A stretch of 64,000 bases of DNA from IMG/VR virus record IMGVR_UViG_3300021091_000059, positions 1-64,000 of that record, one strand, 5' to 3'. Below are positions 17,281 through 25,616 of the stretch, in pieces (position 1 is the stretch's first letter; each line of letters opens with the position of its first letter). Made by a program: the position numbers and the translations under genes. The notes under the pieces were generated by a model that was not told the DNA's origin, did not search any database, and saw only the letters and a list, made by a program, of their open reading frames with translations. Source of the stretch: a virus.

Positions 17281-18992
17281 TGCTCGTCTTTCGTTATGTT
17301 CGTTGGAAGAATTTACTTTCAACAGGTAATTACTTTACTGAAATTAAATTAGACAATACAAGCAACACACTTGTTGTTGGTGAAAATGGATCTGGCAAAT
17401 CTACGATGCTAGACGCATTATGCTTTGGTCTTTTTGGTAAACCTTTTCGTTCAATTGTTAAACCCAATCTAATTAACTCAATTAATGGTAAAGATACTAT
17501 AGTTGAAGTTGAGTTTAATTCTGGTAACAAATCATATAAGATTATTCGTGGTATCAAACCAAACACCTTTGAAATTTATCAAGATGGTGAACTACTTAAT
17601 CAAGACGCAGCTGCTCGTGACTATCAAGAATACCTAGAGAAGTTTATTCTTAAAATGAATTATAAATCCTTTACACAGATTGTTATTCTAGGTTCAGCAT
17701 CATTTACACCATTTATGCAATTATCAAATACTGATAGACGAACTATCATCGAAGACTTACTTGACATTCAAATCTTTTCTACTATGAGCGGACTGGTCAA
17801 AGAACGAATGATCAACAATAAAGATTTGTCTTTAACCAAGAAGCATGAAATTGATATTGATCAACAAAAATATGAACTTAAAGAATCTCATATTAAACAA
17901 TTAAAACAAAACAATGATGAAAAAATTACTGAATGTGAATTAGATATTGCCAACAATTCAAATTATGTTGTAACATTAGAATCAGAAACAAACGAAAACA
18001 ACAATAAAATTAATACACTTCAAGCTGAAGTAATTGCTCGCTTGGAAACAGAACAAAAGGTTAAAAAATTTAATCAACTTGAAACACAGATTGAAACCAA
18101 TCTAAACAAATATAAAAAAGATATAAATTTCTTTGAGCATAATGATAATTGTCCAACGTGCCGACAAACTATTAATAAACAATTTAAAGAAGAAGAAATT
18201 GGTAATCTAAACAATAAAATTACAGAATGTGCCGAAGGCCTTTCGCAATTAGAAATTAAATTATTAGAAGAACAAAACAAACTAAATCAGATTAGTGAAA
18301 AACAAAAACAAATACAAGAACTACAAATTAAAATTGCAACCAATACCACTTCTATTACCGAAGTAAAAAAATATATTGCTCGTATTGAAAAACACATCAA
18401 TGAATTAAAAAATACTAAAGATATATCAGATACCGAACAGAAACAATTGGAAGAACTTAAAGTTAAGATTGATACAGCCGAAAAAGAACTCAAAGAATTA
18501 ATTGATGAAAAAACCTATTATGAAGTGGCTTCTGGTTTGTTAAAAGATACCGGCATTAAAACAAAAATTATTAAACAATACTTACCTATTATTAATAAGT
18601 TAGTCAACAAGTATTTGGCATCATTAGACTTCTTTGTGAACTTTAATCTTGATGAATCATTCAAAGAAACCATTAAGTCAAGGCACCGTGATGAATTTAC
18701 TTACAATAACTTTTCAGAAGGTGAAAAACAGCGTATAGACATGGCTCTAATGTTAACATGGCGTGCTATTGCTAAATTAAAGAATTCATCTAATACTAAT
18801 TTATTAATACTTGATGAGATATTTGATTCAAGTCTTGATGTAAATGGTACAGACGAATTGATTAAGATATTACATATGCTTGAAAATGTTAATTTATTTG
18901 TAATTTCCCATAAAGGCGATATATTACAAGATAAATTTAACAATGTAATTCGGTTTCAAAAAATTAAAAACTTTAGTAGGATTGTAAAATGA
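17280..18992 (+). CDS. 46: Recombination endonuclease subunit gp46 (SbcC/Rad50-like)
   Basis: A 570-residue SMC-type ATPase. Walker A is GENGSGKST (about 38-46). Long coiled coils flank a zinc hook CPTC (about 291-294). The ABC signature NFSEGEKQR and Walker B LLILDE with DSSLD follow near the C-terminus. It powers the gp47 nuclease and tethers DNA ends through the hook. T4 gp46 is 560 aa. It overlaps the peptide deformylase gene by 4 nt. Confidence 0.97.
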   Translation: MLVFRYVRWKNLLSTGNYFTEIKLDNTSNTLVVGENGSGKSTMLDALCFGLFGKPFRSIVKPNLINSINGKDTIVEVEFNSGNKSYKIIRGIKPNTFEIYQDGELLNQDAAARDYQEYLEKFILKMNYKSFTQIVILGSASFTPFMQLSNTDRRTIIEDLLDIQIFSTMSGLVKERMINNKDLSLTKKHEIDIDQQKYELKESHIKQLKQNNDEKITECELDIANNSNYVVTLESETNENNNKINTLQAEVIARLETEQKVKKFNQLETQIETNLNKYKKDINFFEHNDNCPTCRQTINKQFKEEEIGNLNNKITECAEGLSQLEIKLLEEQNKLNQISEKQKQIQELQIKIATNTTSITEVKKYIARIEKHINELKNTKDISDTEQKQLEELKVKIDTAEKELKELIDEKTYYEVASGLLKDTGIKTKIIKQYLPIINKLVNKYLASLDFFVNFNLDESFKETIKSRHRDEFTYNNFSEGEKQRIDMALMLTWRAIAKLKNSSNTNLLILDEIFDSSLDVNGTDELIKILHMLENVNLFVISHKGDILQDKFNNVIRFQKIKNFSRIVK

Positions 18993-19585
18993 GTGACGAT
19001 ATATTAAACCAAGAAATATTCACCATTGATACTGGTGCTAATATTACAAAAGAGGAAAAGATTGAGCCTTTGCCATTGTTTGATGAAAATCATCCAATGC
19101 TAAACAAGCCAATACCAATATACAAAAACGCATTACCTAATAAAAACATGAATACTTTAATTAAACGATTAAAGATGACAATGAAACAATTCAACGGATT
19201 AGGCCTTTCAGCTAATCAATGTGGTGTTTTTGAAAGAGTATTTGTGATTGGCACCGAACACTTTCAATTTGCCTGTATCAACCCACAAATCACCAGCCAA
19301 TCGGCAGAAATGACAAAAGACAATGAAGGTTGCCTCTCCTATCCCGCTTTATATATTAAAATAAAAAGACCGTCATGGATTATGGCATCATTCTATAATG
19401 AAAACGGTGAACATATTGAAATGAAAATGGAAGGTTTAACAGCAAGATGTTATCAACACGAACTAGATCACATGAATGGTGTAAAGTTTGTGCAATACGC
19501 TGGGCCAGTTTCATTAAGATTAGCAAAACAGAAACAAGAAAAACTTATTAAAACAATTACACGCAGAAAAAAAAATGGCAGATAG
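18989..19585 (+). CDS. def: Peptide deformylase
   Basis: A 198-residue peptide deformylase. All three family motifs are present: GLGLSANQ at 70-77, EGCLS at 113-117 and HELDH at 157-161, providing the Cys and two His metal ligands and the catalytic Glu. The enzyme removes the formyl group from new proteins. Phage copies are known in cyanophages and others. An N-terminal extension of about 35 residues precedes the enzyme core. It is coupled to gp46 and overlaps the next gene by 11 nt. Confidence 0.95.
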   Translation: MSDDILNQEIFTIDTGANITKEEKIEPLPLFDENHPMLNKPIPIYKNALPNKNMNTLIKRLKMTMKQFNGLGLSANQCGVFERVFVIGTEHFQFACINPQITSQSAEMTKDNEGCLSYPALYIKIKRPSWIMASFYNENGEHIEMKMEGLTARCYQHELDHMNGVKFVQYAGPVSLRLAKQKQEKLIKTITRRKKNGR

Positions 19586-19865
19586 ACAAGTAGCTTGGAT
19601 TTTATTTTTAGTATCACTCACAATATCACTTATATTTTTAGGTGAAATAGTGAACATGAATTACGAACTAGACACTCAAAAAAGAAGAGCAGATAGTTTA
19701 GATAAAGAAATTACTATTCTAAAAAAACACCAAGATGATTTGAAATTACAATTAACAATTGTAAATAAAACTACAGCCTCTATTGAAAAAGACATAGACA
19801 ACACACAAGAATTACAAAGAATACAAGCACAAAGAATGTCTGAAATTATTAAGAGAAAAAAATAA
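19575..19865 (+). CDS. Small single-pass membrane protein with coiled coil
   Basis: A 96-residue protein with an N-terminal membrane segment (about residues 8-26) followed by a predicted coiled coil to the C-terminus (about 32-96). This anchored-coil layout resembles inner-membrane spanins, but the lysis cassette lies elsewhere (54886-57139), so that role is unlikely. It overlaps def upstream, and its stop overlaps the next ATG (TAATG). Function unknown. Confidence 0.6.
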   Translation: MADRQVAWILFLVSLTISLIFLGEIVNMNYELDTQKRRADSLDKEITILKKHQDDLKLQLTIVNKTTASIEKDIDNTQELQRIQAQRMSEIIKRKK

Positions 19866-21145
19866 TGGCATACGCATTTGACCCAAAAGACGATGTAGAA
19901 ACCCAATGGAAGAAATGGTCAGCAGAAAATCCTGCTAACGATATGCCTTTTGTTGATGAAAACGAACTCAAACAAACCGTCATCAAAGACTTGACTTATG
20001 TATCAAGGATGGACGTAAAAGAATATACACTTTATCAAAAGTGGTGTGAGGTTCAAGACCGCTATCCAGCTGTTATCGTAAATGATTTATGGGAAGGTGA
20101 AAAACGGGTTATTGAAGATGAAGACCAAAGACGAGCCATTGAAGAAGTAAAAACTAATTTTTGGAATCCACAGGATCCTGATGAATATTTAAAATTACAA
20201 CCAGAACTCATCTATGCCAATAAACAAGATAAGTATCCAGAGTTGTGGAATTGTATTCGTACCTTTTCATCTACCATGAAAAACAATTCAAACATTGGCC
20301 GTAATTTGAATTTTATTGTAAGAGATAAAGCTACTCAAAAATATCTAGGTGTGATTTGTATTTCATCTGACTTCCTAGATTTAACACCAAGAGATAATTA
20401 TATTGGTTGGAGCCGTGAACTGAAAACACAAGGCGGTATGATTAACCATACTGCAATTGGCTCAACGATTGTTCCATTACAACCACTTGGTTACAATTAT
20501 GTTGGTGGTAAATTATTAGCTTTACTATGTTTAGCCACACCCATACAAGAATTATGGGAAAAACTCTATGGCGATAAATTAGTTTCAATTACAACTACAT
20601 CATTATATGGCCAAGCAAAACCAAATGGTTTATCACAATATGATGGTCTACCTTATTGGCAAAAAATGGGTTTTACAGCAGGTTCAGTATCATTTGAACC
20701 TGAAAAAGAAACACGATACAAAATTCGTCAATGGTTAATGAAGAATTATACCAAGAAATATTTTGAATGGTATATCGCAAAGAAACCAAGCGGTCAGCCA
20801 CACAAACGTGACCACAAGAATCGTTCACTACAATTTACTTATTCTAAATTAAATATTCCTAAAGAACTGATTAGAACAGCTCATGCTCGTGGCATATATT
20901 GGTGTCCATTGTATGATAAAACAGTAGAGTTTTTAAAAGGTGAAGATTCAACAGGCATCAAGAAAAACTTTGATACATCGATTGAAGCATTAGTAGAAAT
21001 TTGGAAAAAAGATTTAGCTAAACCAAGAATTAGTGTTTTGAAAAAGAAAGGTAAAATTTCGCATGAAACACTTTTCTATGATGATTTAATTACTTTAACA
21101 TGGCAAGAAACAAAAGACAAATATCTAGGTCAAGTTGGTCGGTAA
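19865..21145 (+). CDS. DruA/DUF4338-like protein, paralogue 1
   Basis: A 426-residue cytoplasmic protein. Its middle part (about 145-270) contains NLNFIVRDKATQKYLGVI, IGWSRE, the block PLGYNYVGGKLLALLCLA and TTTSLYG. The same block occurs in the protein at 39936 (PFGYNYLGGKLLAALCC; ETTSLYG), so the two are paralogues. The arrangement is reminiscent of DUF4338, the domain of the Druantia defence protein DruA, but this match is from memory and tentative. N- and C-terminal parts differ between the copies. Function unknown in phages. Confidence 0.6.
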   Translation: MAYAFDPKDDVETQWKKWSAENPANDMPFVDENELKQTVIKDLTYVSRMDVKEYTLYQKWCEVQDRYPAVIVNDLWEGEKRVIEDEDQRRAIEEVKTNFWNPQDPDEYLKLQPELIYANKQDKYPELWNCIRTFSSTMKNNSNIGRNLNFIVRDKATQKYLGVICISSDFLDLTPRDNYIGWSRELKTQGGMINHTAIGSTIVPLQPLGYNYVGGKLLALLCLATPIQELWEKLYGDKLVSITTTSLYGQAKPNGLSQYDGLPYWQKMGFTAGSVSFEPEKETRYKIRQWLMKNYTKKYFEWYIAKKPSGQPHKRDHKNRSLQFTYSKLNIPKELIRTAHARGIYWCPLYDKTVEFLKGEDSTGIKKNFDTSIEALVEIWKKDLAKPRISVLKKKGKISHETLFYDDLITLTWQETKDKYLGQVGR

Positions 21146-21146
21146 A

Positions 21147-21154
21147 TATAAATA
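21147..21154 (+). promoter_or_regulatory. Perfect late element TATAAATA upstream of RNA genes
   Basis: TATAAATA lies immediately after the stop of the DruA-like gene and 6 nt before the -35 of an early promoter, so the downstream RNAs may be made both early and late. Confidence 0.55.
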
Positions 21155-21160
21155 AAATTC

Positions 21161-21189
21161 TTGACATACGATTAAAGTTATGTTAGAAT
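21161..21189 (+). promoter_or_regulatory. Sigma70-type promoter for tRNA-like genes
   Basis: TTGACA, 17-bp spacer, TAGAAT. Predicted transcription start (about 21196) is just before the first tRNA-like RNA at 21203. Confidence 0.8.
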
Positions 21190-21202
21190 GATTATTGTAA
21201 AT

Positions 21203-21270
21203 GCGGTGGGTTGTAGAACATTAATGAATCCCCTTTATTAAGGTCTGTGCAAGCCAGACACACCGCTCCA
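21203..21270 (+). tRNA. Reduced tRNA-Gly-like RNA (anticodon CCC), copy 1
   Basis: A 68-nt tRNA-like sequence with encoded CCA. Acceptor strands GCGGTGG and ACACCGC pair at six positions with a G-A mismatch at the seventh; discriminator is T. Next come a mini D-hairpin GTT-GTAG-AAC, an anticodon arm AATGA-ATCCCCT-TTATT placing CCC at positions 34-36, and a T-arm GTCTG-TGCAAGC-CAGAC. Compared with normal tRNAs it lacks about positions 8-14, has G instead of U55 and only a 3-nt variable region. The GCGG start and CTCCA end resemble bacterial tRNA-Gly. It may be a working unusual tRNA, a tRNA-like regulator or a decayed gene. Confidence 0.55.
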
Positions 21271-21273
21271 ATT

Positions 21274-21342
21274 GCGGGAGGTTGATAGAACAAAGTAGGT
21301 GTCCAGCTTACTTACTAGGTGCAAATCCTGGATCCCGCTCCA
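21274..21342 (+). tRNA. Reduced tRNA-Gly-like RNA (anticodon TCC), copy 2
   Basis: A 69-nt companion 3 nt after copy 1, with the same unusual plan. Acceptor GCGGGAG and ATCCCGC pair with the same final G-A mismatch. The mini D-hairpin is GTT-GATAG-AAC, the anticodon arm GTAGG-TGTCCAG-CTTAC (TCC, Gly; position 33 is G, not U), the variable region 3 nt, and the T-arm CTAGG-TGCAAAT-CCTGG. It ends CTCCA. The shared deviations in two different sequences argue for a maintained architecture rather than random decay. Confidence 0.55.
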
Positions 21343-21353
21343 TTTTCTTATTT

Positions 21354-21406
21354 TGTTGTTTCCACGCAACATGTTGTTTTTTTACAACATTTGTTGTTTT
21401 TTTACA
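21354..21406 (+). terminator. AT-rich hairpins and T-runs with a direct repeat
   Basis: Downstream of the tRNA-like RNAs is TGTTGTTTTTTTACA twice (21372-21386 and 21392-21406, period 20). It can form hairpins such as ACAAC-ATTT-GTTGT followed by seven T, plausible weak terminators. Nothing coding is seen in the 21146-21481 gap apart from the RNAs and promoters. Confidence 0.5.
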
Positions 21407-21424
21407 CCAACCCTCATATTTCGC

Positions 21425-21453
21425 TTGACAAATCTGTTTTTTTATGTTAGGAT
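21425..21453 (+). promoter_or_regulatory. Sigma70-type promoter for VWA/HExxH gene
   Basis: TTGACA, 17-bp spacer (T-rich), TAGGAT, 28 nt before the chosen ATG at 21482. Confidence 0.78.
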
Positions 21454-21481
21454 GGTCATATAACAATTGAGAAGTAATTAT

Positions 21482-23794
21482 ATGACGAACTTTACCGTAG
21501 AATCAAAATCACAATTAGCCAAGTTGATGGCTACTGAAAACCTCACGATTCAACATTCAAAAATCCAAACAGCTAAGTTTGACCCAAAGAATCGTGTATT
21601 ATATCTTCCAATCTGGCAAAATATGACAGGCGCTCTATATGACCTTTTAACAGGCCATGAAGTGGGCCATGCCCTTTATACTCCTGCCGAAGGTTGGCAT
21701 GATGCCGTGATTGATAAGACCAAATCTAAAAATTTCAAATCATTCTTAAATGTAGTTGAGGATGCCCGTATTGAGAAAAAAGTCCAACGAAAATATCCAG
21801 GCTTAAAAGCTTCCTTTATTAAAGCTTATACTGATTTAATGGGTCGTGATTTTTTCGGCATTAAAGGCCGTGATATTAATGATATGGCTTTCATCAACCG
21901 ATTAAACATTTATACCAAAAGCCAATACAGTATGAAAATATTTTTTACTGGTGAAGAACAAAAAATGGTTGAAAAAGTTAAAGCTGCTGAATCGTGGGCT
22001 GATGTAATTAAAATTACCAATGAAATCTACGCTTACTCTAAAGATGAGCAATTTGACTTATCTGAATTAGAGGACTTTAATTTTATTATTCAAAATAATA
22101 ATTTTGATGGTGAATTCGAAGAAGATTCTGATTCCGTTGAAGAAGCGGGCACTGGTGATGATGAAGGTAAAAATTCAGATGATGAATCTGAGCAAGAATT
22201 AGAAGCGGAAAAAGAAAAAACCAAAGAATTTGAAGTAAATAATGATAAAGAATCCAATGTGGCTATGGAAGACCAATTTGAACCTAACTGTGAAACCGAT
22301 GAGGCCTTCCGTAAAAATGAGTCTATGCTTTTAGATGAATCAAGTAAGGATTATGTTTATGTGACTTTCCCTAAAGCTCATTTAGATAAAATTGTTACAC
22401 CATATAAAAAAGTCCATTCATTGATGGAAAAATCATGGAACGAACAATTAGGTAATAATCTATTTACCGAAGGTGATGTCCAACAATTGGTTCGTGATTT
22501 CAAAAATAAAAATGAAAAATATATCTCATTACTTGCCAAAGAATTTGAGATGAAAAAGGCAGCTAAAGCTTTTGCTAAGGTTAAAATATCTGATACAGGC
22601 GATATTGATATCAATAAAATTGCTACCTATTCTTTTGATGATAATATCTTCCGTAAAGTGATGATGGTACCAAAAGGCAAATCACACGGACTTATTTTAT
22701 TGTTGGACTATTCTGGTTCAATGTCATCAAACATGGGAGGTTCAATTGAGCAAATCCTTGTCTTGGCGATGTTTTGCCGTAAAGTAAATATTCCATTTCA
22801 TGTTTATAGCTTTTCTGATTCATGGTCAAATTGGGAAAAAGACCATGATATAGGTATAAATAATCAATCTTCTTCTGAAGATGAGATAAACAAGATGTTT
22901 ACCAGTAATCCTGGTGAAGTAAGAATGAGGTGTGTTTTACTCCGTGAATACCTTAATTCAAAAATGGGTAATGCAGAATTCAATCGATGCCTCAAGAATA
23001 TGCTAATGCTCAAAGCGTCTTATGATGACCGTAGCACTAGGTATGGTCCCATAAGATTCTATAGACCACAATCAGAAAATTTATCTAATACACCTTTAAC
23101 ACAAGCTATTTGTGCTATGAAAGATGTAATGTTAAACTTCCGTAAAGTGAATAACCTAGATTTAAGTAGTTTGGTTATTGTTCACGATGGCGAAGCTGAC
23201 CAAACGAGCACATATTACCCAACCAATTCAGATGATAACGATCTCTTGACCACCTATGACTTAGAAAAAAAAGTCTTCAATCGTGGTCGTGATAAAGTGT
23301 TTGATTCACATTCTACCAATATCATTTTTATGGATCCAAAAATTAAATTTGAGTATAGGGTTAATCCACAAGATGATATTAACCGTGATTATGTGATTAA
23401 AGCTACACTAGAATGGTTCCGTAAGGCAACAAATTCTAAAATATTTGGTTTCTTTATTACACCAAATACCAGCCGTAATTTACAAGGTGCTATCGCTAAT
23501 AAGTATTATGATAAAAATGGCACATTATTTACTAATAGAGTTTTACATTGGGAAAAAGTTACACAATTATCTAAAGAATTGAAAACAAACAAAGCTTTGG
23601 TGTCCCATAATCCTGGTTTTAATAAATTCTTTTTCATTCTTGGTGGCAAAGATTTGAATACCGAAATTGATGAAATTGAAATTGAAGGTAAAGTGACAAC
23701 CAATAAATTAAAAAATGCCTTTATGAAGTTTAATAAAAAGCGCCAAGTAAATAGAATCGTGGTGTCCAAATTCATTGAGGGCATCGCCGCCTAA
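21482..23794 (+). CDS. VWA-domain protein with HExxH motif (CobT-like partner of CobS)
   Basis: A 770-residue protein; the ATG at 21482 is preferred over the TTG at 21467. An N-terminal zinc-peptidase-like HEVGH lies at residues 59-63, with ARIEKK and other helices after it. An acidic Glu/Asp-rich linker follows (about 208-285). A C-terminal von Willebrand A domain carries the metal site DYSGSMS at 409-415. The order acidic linker then VWA resembles cobaltochelatase CobT. The next gene is a CobS/MoxR-type ATPase, the usual partner. Such pairs remodel proteins or metal sites; the substrate here is unknown. Confidence 0.82.
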   Translation: MTNFTVESKSQLAKLMATENLTIQHSKIQTAKFDPKNRVLYLPIWQNMTGALYDLLTGHEVGHALYTPAEGWHDAVIDKTKSKNFKSFLNVVEDARIEKKVQRKYPGLKASFIKAYTDLMGRDFFGIKGRDINDMAFINRLNIYTKSQYSMKIFFTGEEQKMVEKVKAAESWADVIKITNEIYAYSKDEQFDLSELEDFNFIIQNNNFDGEFEEDSDSVEEAGTGDDEGKNSDDESEQELEAEKEKTKEFEVNNDKESNVAMEDQFEPNCETDEAFRKNESMLLDESSKDYVYVTFPKAHLDKIVTPYKKVHSLMEKSWNEQLGNNLFTEGDVQQLVRDFKNKNEKYISLLAKEFEMKKAAKAFAKVKISDTGDIDINKIATYSFDDNIFRKVMMVPKGKSHGLILLLDYSGSMSSNMGGSIEQILVLAMFCRKVNIPFHVYSFSDSWSNWEKDHDIGINNQSSSEDEINKMFTSNPGEVRMRCVLLREYLNSKMGNAEFNRCLKNMLMLKASYDDRSTRYGPIRFYRPQSENLSNTPLTQAICAMKDVMLNFRKVNNLDLSSLVIVHDGEADQTSTYYPTNSDDNDLLTTYDLEKKVFNRGRDKVFDSHSTNIIFMDPKIKFEYRVNPQDDINRDYVIKATLEWFRKATNSKIFGFFITPNTSRNLQGAIANKYYDKNGTLFTNRVLHWEKVTQLSKELKTNKALVSHNPGFNKFFFILGGKDLNTEIDEIEIEGKVTTNKLKNAFMKFNKKRQVNRIVVSKFIEGIAA

Positions 23795-23858
23795 GCTCTT
23801 GATTTATAAGGGTTTAATTAAATCCTGTAAGTTATTGATTTAAAAGAACATTTAGTGC

Positions 23859-23887
23859 TTGACAAATAGTGAAATACCTGATATAAT
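23859..23887 (+). promoter_or_regulatory. Strong sigma70-type promoter for cobS-like gene
   Basis: Perfect TTGACA, 17-bp spacer, perfect TATAAT, 30 nt before the ATG, with AAGGAG as ribosome site. Upstream is a near-palindrome GGGTTTAATTAAATCC. Confidence 0.92.
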
Positions 23888-23917
23888 GGTTATACAATTA
23901 AAAAGGAGTTTTATATT

Positions 23918-25132
23918 ATGAGTAGCAATCGTGCCGAATTGCGTGACAAGTTTATCAACGCCCTAAAGGCTACAGGTAAACAGGAAGTCACCAAAAGTGA
24001 AATTAAAGACATTATGAAGGGCATAGGTCTAACCAATGTCCAATGGTTCACCAAAGACAATTCCAATCGTATTGGTCGTGGTCTCTATCGTGTTCCAAAC
24101 GCTATAGGCGCACCCAATGTTCAATTTGAACCATTACCTGAATTACAGGCCCAAATCGTTCCAATCGTCAGGAAACGAGAGGATTCTAATAATCGTATTA
24201 CCAATGTTACTACTGAATTGGATCTCTCCGATTTAGTTCCAAAGACATATAAAAATTATGTTCCTTTCGGTAACTTTGATGATGTGGCCTCTATTGTAGA
24301 ATCCAAACGATTTTTTCCAGTTTTTATAACAGGCCATTCTGGTAATGGTAAAACAATGTCCATTGAACAGGCTTGTGCCAAACTTAAAAGAAAATTCGTA
24401 TTGGTGTCTATGACACCAGAAACCGATGAAAGTGACCTCCTTGGTAACTATGTTTTAATCAATGGTGAAATGGAATGGCGAGATGGTCCTGTGACCACTG
24501 CCGCTCGTCAAGGCGCTGTTTTGTGTGTCGATGAGATTGACTATGGCGCTCAAAATCTATCTTGCTTGCAACGGGTGCTTGAAGGTAAACCTTTCTTACT
24601 TAAAAAGAAAGGTGAATTGATTACACCAGCTGAAGGCTTTACAGTATTTGCAACCGCTAATACCAAAGGTAAAGGTTCAGAAGATGGTCGTTATATGTTT
24701 ACCAATGTTTTGAATGAAGCGTTCCTTGAGCGTTTCCGTAACACCTACGAACAGGATTGGCCACCAGTTGCCACCGAGAAAAAAATTATCAAAAAAGAGT
24801 TAGAATCAGTCGATAAGGTTGACGATGATTTTGCCGAAAAACTTGTAACGTGGGCAACAGTCATTCGCCAAACTTTTGATGAAGGTGGTTGCGATGAAGT
24901 GATTTCTACCCGTAGATTAGTCCATATCGTAGAAACATTTGGCATCTTTGGTGACAAAATGAAAGCGATTGAATTATGTTTGAATAGGTTTGATGATGAC
25001 ACCAAAACATCATTTATAGACCTTTATACCAAAGTTGACGCAGGTGCTTCAGTTGAAGAAATTATGGCACCAGCGCCTGAAGTAGTTGAAGAGGCTTCCC
25101 GTCCTGATGACACGGTTGCCGCTTCGTTTTAG
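23918..25132 (+). CDS. cobS: CobS/MoxR-type AAA+ ATPase
   Basis: A 404-residue AAA+ ATPase. Residues 1-60 form a small helical, possibly nucleic-acid-binding domain. Walker A is GHSGNGKT at 139-146, Walker B includes LCVDEID (about 204-210), and FATANT is sensor 1. The sequence resembles CobS proteins common in T4-like cyanophages. In bacteria CobS works with VWA-bearing CobT in cobalt insertion, but phage homologues need not act on cobalamin; the partner at 21482 fits a MoxR-VWA chaperone pair. It has the strongest early promoter in the region and its own terminator. Confidence 0.88.
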   Translation: MSSNRAELRDKFINALKATGKQEVTKSEIKDIMKGIGLTNVQWFTKDNSNRIGRGLYRVPNAIGAPNVQFEPLPELQAQIVPIVRKREDSNNRITNVTTELDLSDLVPKTYKNYVPFGNFDDVASIVESKRFFPVFITGHSGNGKTMSIEQACAKLKRKFVLVSMTPETDESDLLGNYVLINGEMEWRDGPVTTAARQGAVLCVDEIDYGAQNLSCLQRVLEGKPFLLKKKGELITPAEGFTVFATANTKGKGSEDGRYMFTNVLNEAFLERFRNTYEQDWPPVATEKKIIKKELESVDKVDDDFAEKLVTWATVIRQTFDEGGCDEVISTRRLVHIVETFGIFGDKMKAIELCLNRFDDDTKTSFIDLYTKVDAGASVEEIMAPAPEVVEEASRPDDTVAASF

Positions 25133-25148
25133 TAGTAGTTCGGCACTT

Positions 25149-25176
25149 GACCCGTTGGTAACAATGGGTCTTTTTT
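25149..25176 (+). terminator. Rho-independent terminator after cobS-like gene
   Basis: Stem GACCCGTTG and CAATGGGTC (9 bp with one G-T), loop GTAA, followed by six T. Confidence 0.9.
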
Positions 25177-25198
25177 ATAATGTTTACCTTGAAAGGGC

Positions 25199-25227
25199 TT
25201 GACAATGTTTAAATTTTTTGATATAGT
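25199..25227 (+). promoter_or_regulatory. Sigma70-type promoter for winged-helix gene
   Basis: TTGACA, 17-bp spacer, TATAGT, placing the transcription start near 25234, just ahead of the predicted pseudoknot and 70 nt before the ATG. Confidence 0.85.
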
Positions 25228-25237
25228 TAATACTCAA

Positions 25238-25284
25238 ATTGAGAGAAGAATCACCTCTCAATCAATTTTATTTAAGAGTGATTC
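25238..25284 (+). promoter_or_regulatory. Predicted H-type RNA pseudoknot in mRNA leader
   Basis: Stem 1 is ATTGAGAG (25238-25245) with CTCTCAAT (25255-25262). Its loop contains GAATCAC (25248-25254), which pairs perfectly with GTGATTC (25278-25284) downstream to form stem 2. Connecting loops are 2 nt and 15 nt, normal for H-type pseudoknots. The ribosome site GGAGA begins 8 nt later. The layout resembles the leader pseudoknot of T-even gene 32 and could mediate translational autoregulation. Confidence 0.6.
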
Positions 25285-25303
25285 ATATTATGGAGAAAAA
25301 AAG

Positions 25304-25594
25304 ATGTCAAAAAGACAATCTAATTCTGTAAAATCAAAAATCCTTGCGTATCTTTCAAAAGAAAGCGGTTACAATACATTAACAGCAGCTAAAATGCAAT
25401 CTGTTTTTGGTGTTGCAAACCCATCAGCAACAATCAATGAGTTGCGAAATGATGGTCATGCTATCTATTTGAACACACGCATTAATGCTAACGGTGATAA
25501 AGTTTCATTTTACCGTTTAGGTGCGCCAACGAAGCGTATGGTTGCAGCTGGTATCGCCGCTATTCGCCAACAAGGTGAAAGAGCATTTGCCTAA
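25304..25594 (+). CDS. Small winged-helix DNA-binding protein
   Basis: A 96-residue basic protein; the ATG at 25304 follows GGAGA, whereas the longer frame would begin in the promoter. Residues about 8-70 fit a winged helix: helix SVKSKILAYLSKE, recognition helix around NPSATINELRNDG, then a wing with IYLNTRINANGDKVSFYRLG. Such proteins regulate transcription or RNA. It is a single-gene unit with its own promoter, structured leader and terminator, suggesting high and controlled expression. Confidence 0.78.
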   Translation: MSKRQSNSVKSKILAYLSKESGYNTLTAAKMQSVFGVANPSATINELRNDGHAIYLNTRINANGDKVSFYRLGAPTKRMVAAGIAAIRQQGERAFA

Positions 25595-25616
25595 AATAAT
25601 TTAGGAACCACAAAAG

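Noticed and set aside
21467-21481. TTG start for the VWA gene
   Set aside because: The ATG at 21482 has a ribosome site (GAGAAG) at good distance; the TTG would be placed too near the promoter.
25238-25284. PreQ1 riboswitch
   Set aside because: The pseudoknot lacks the C-rich loop and A-rich tail of preQ1 aptamers and the downstream gene is not queuosine-related.
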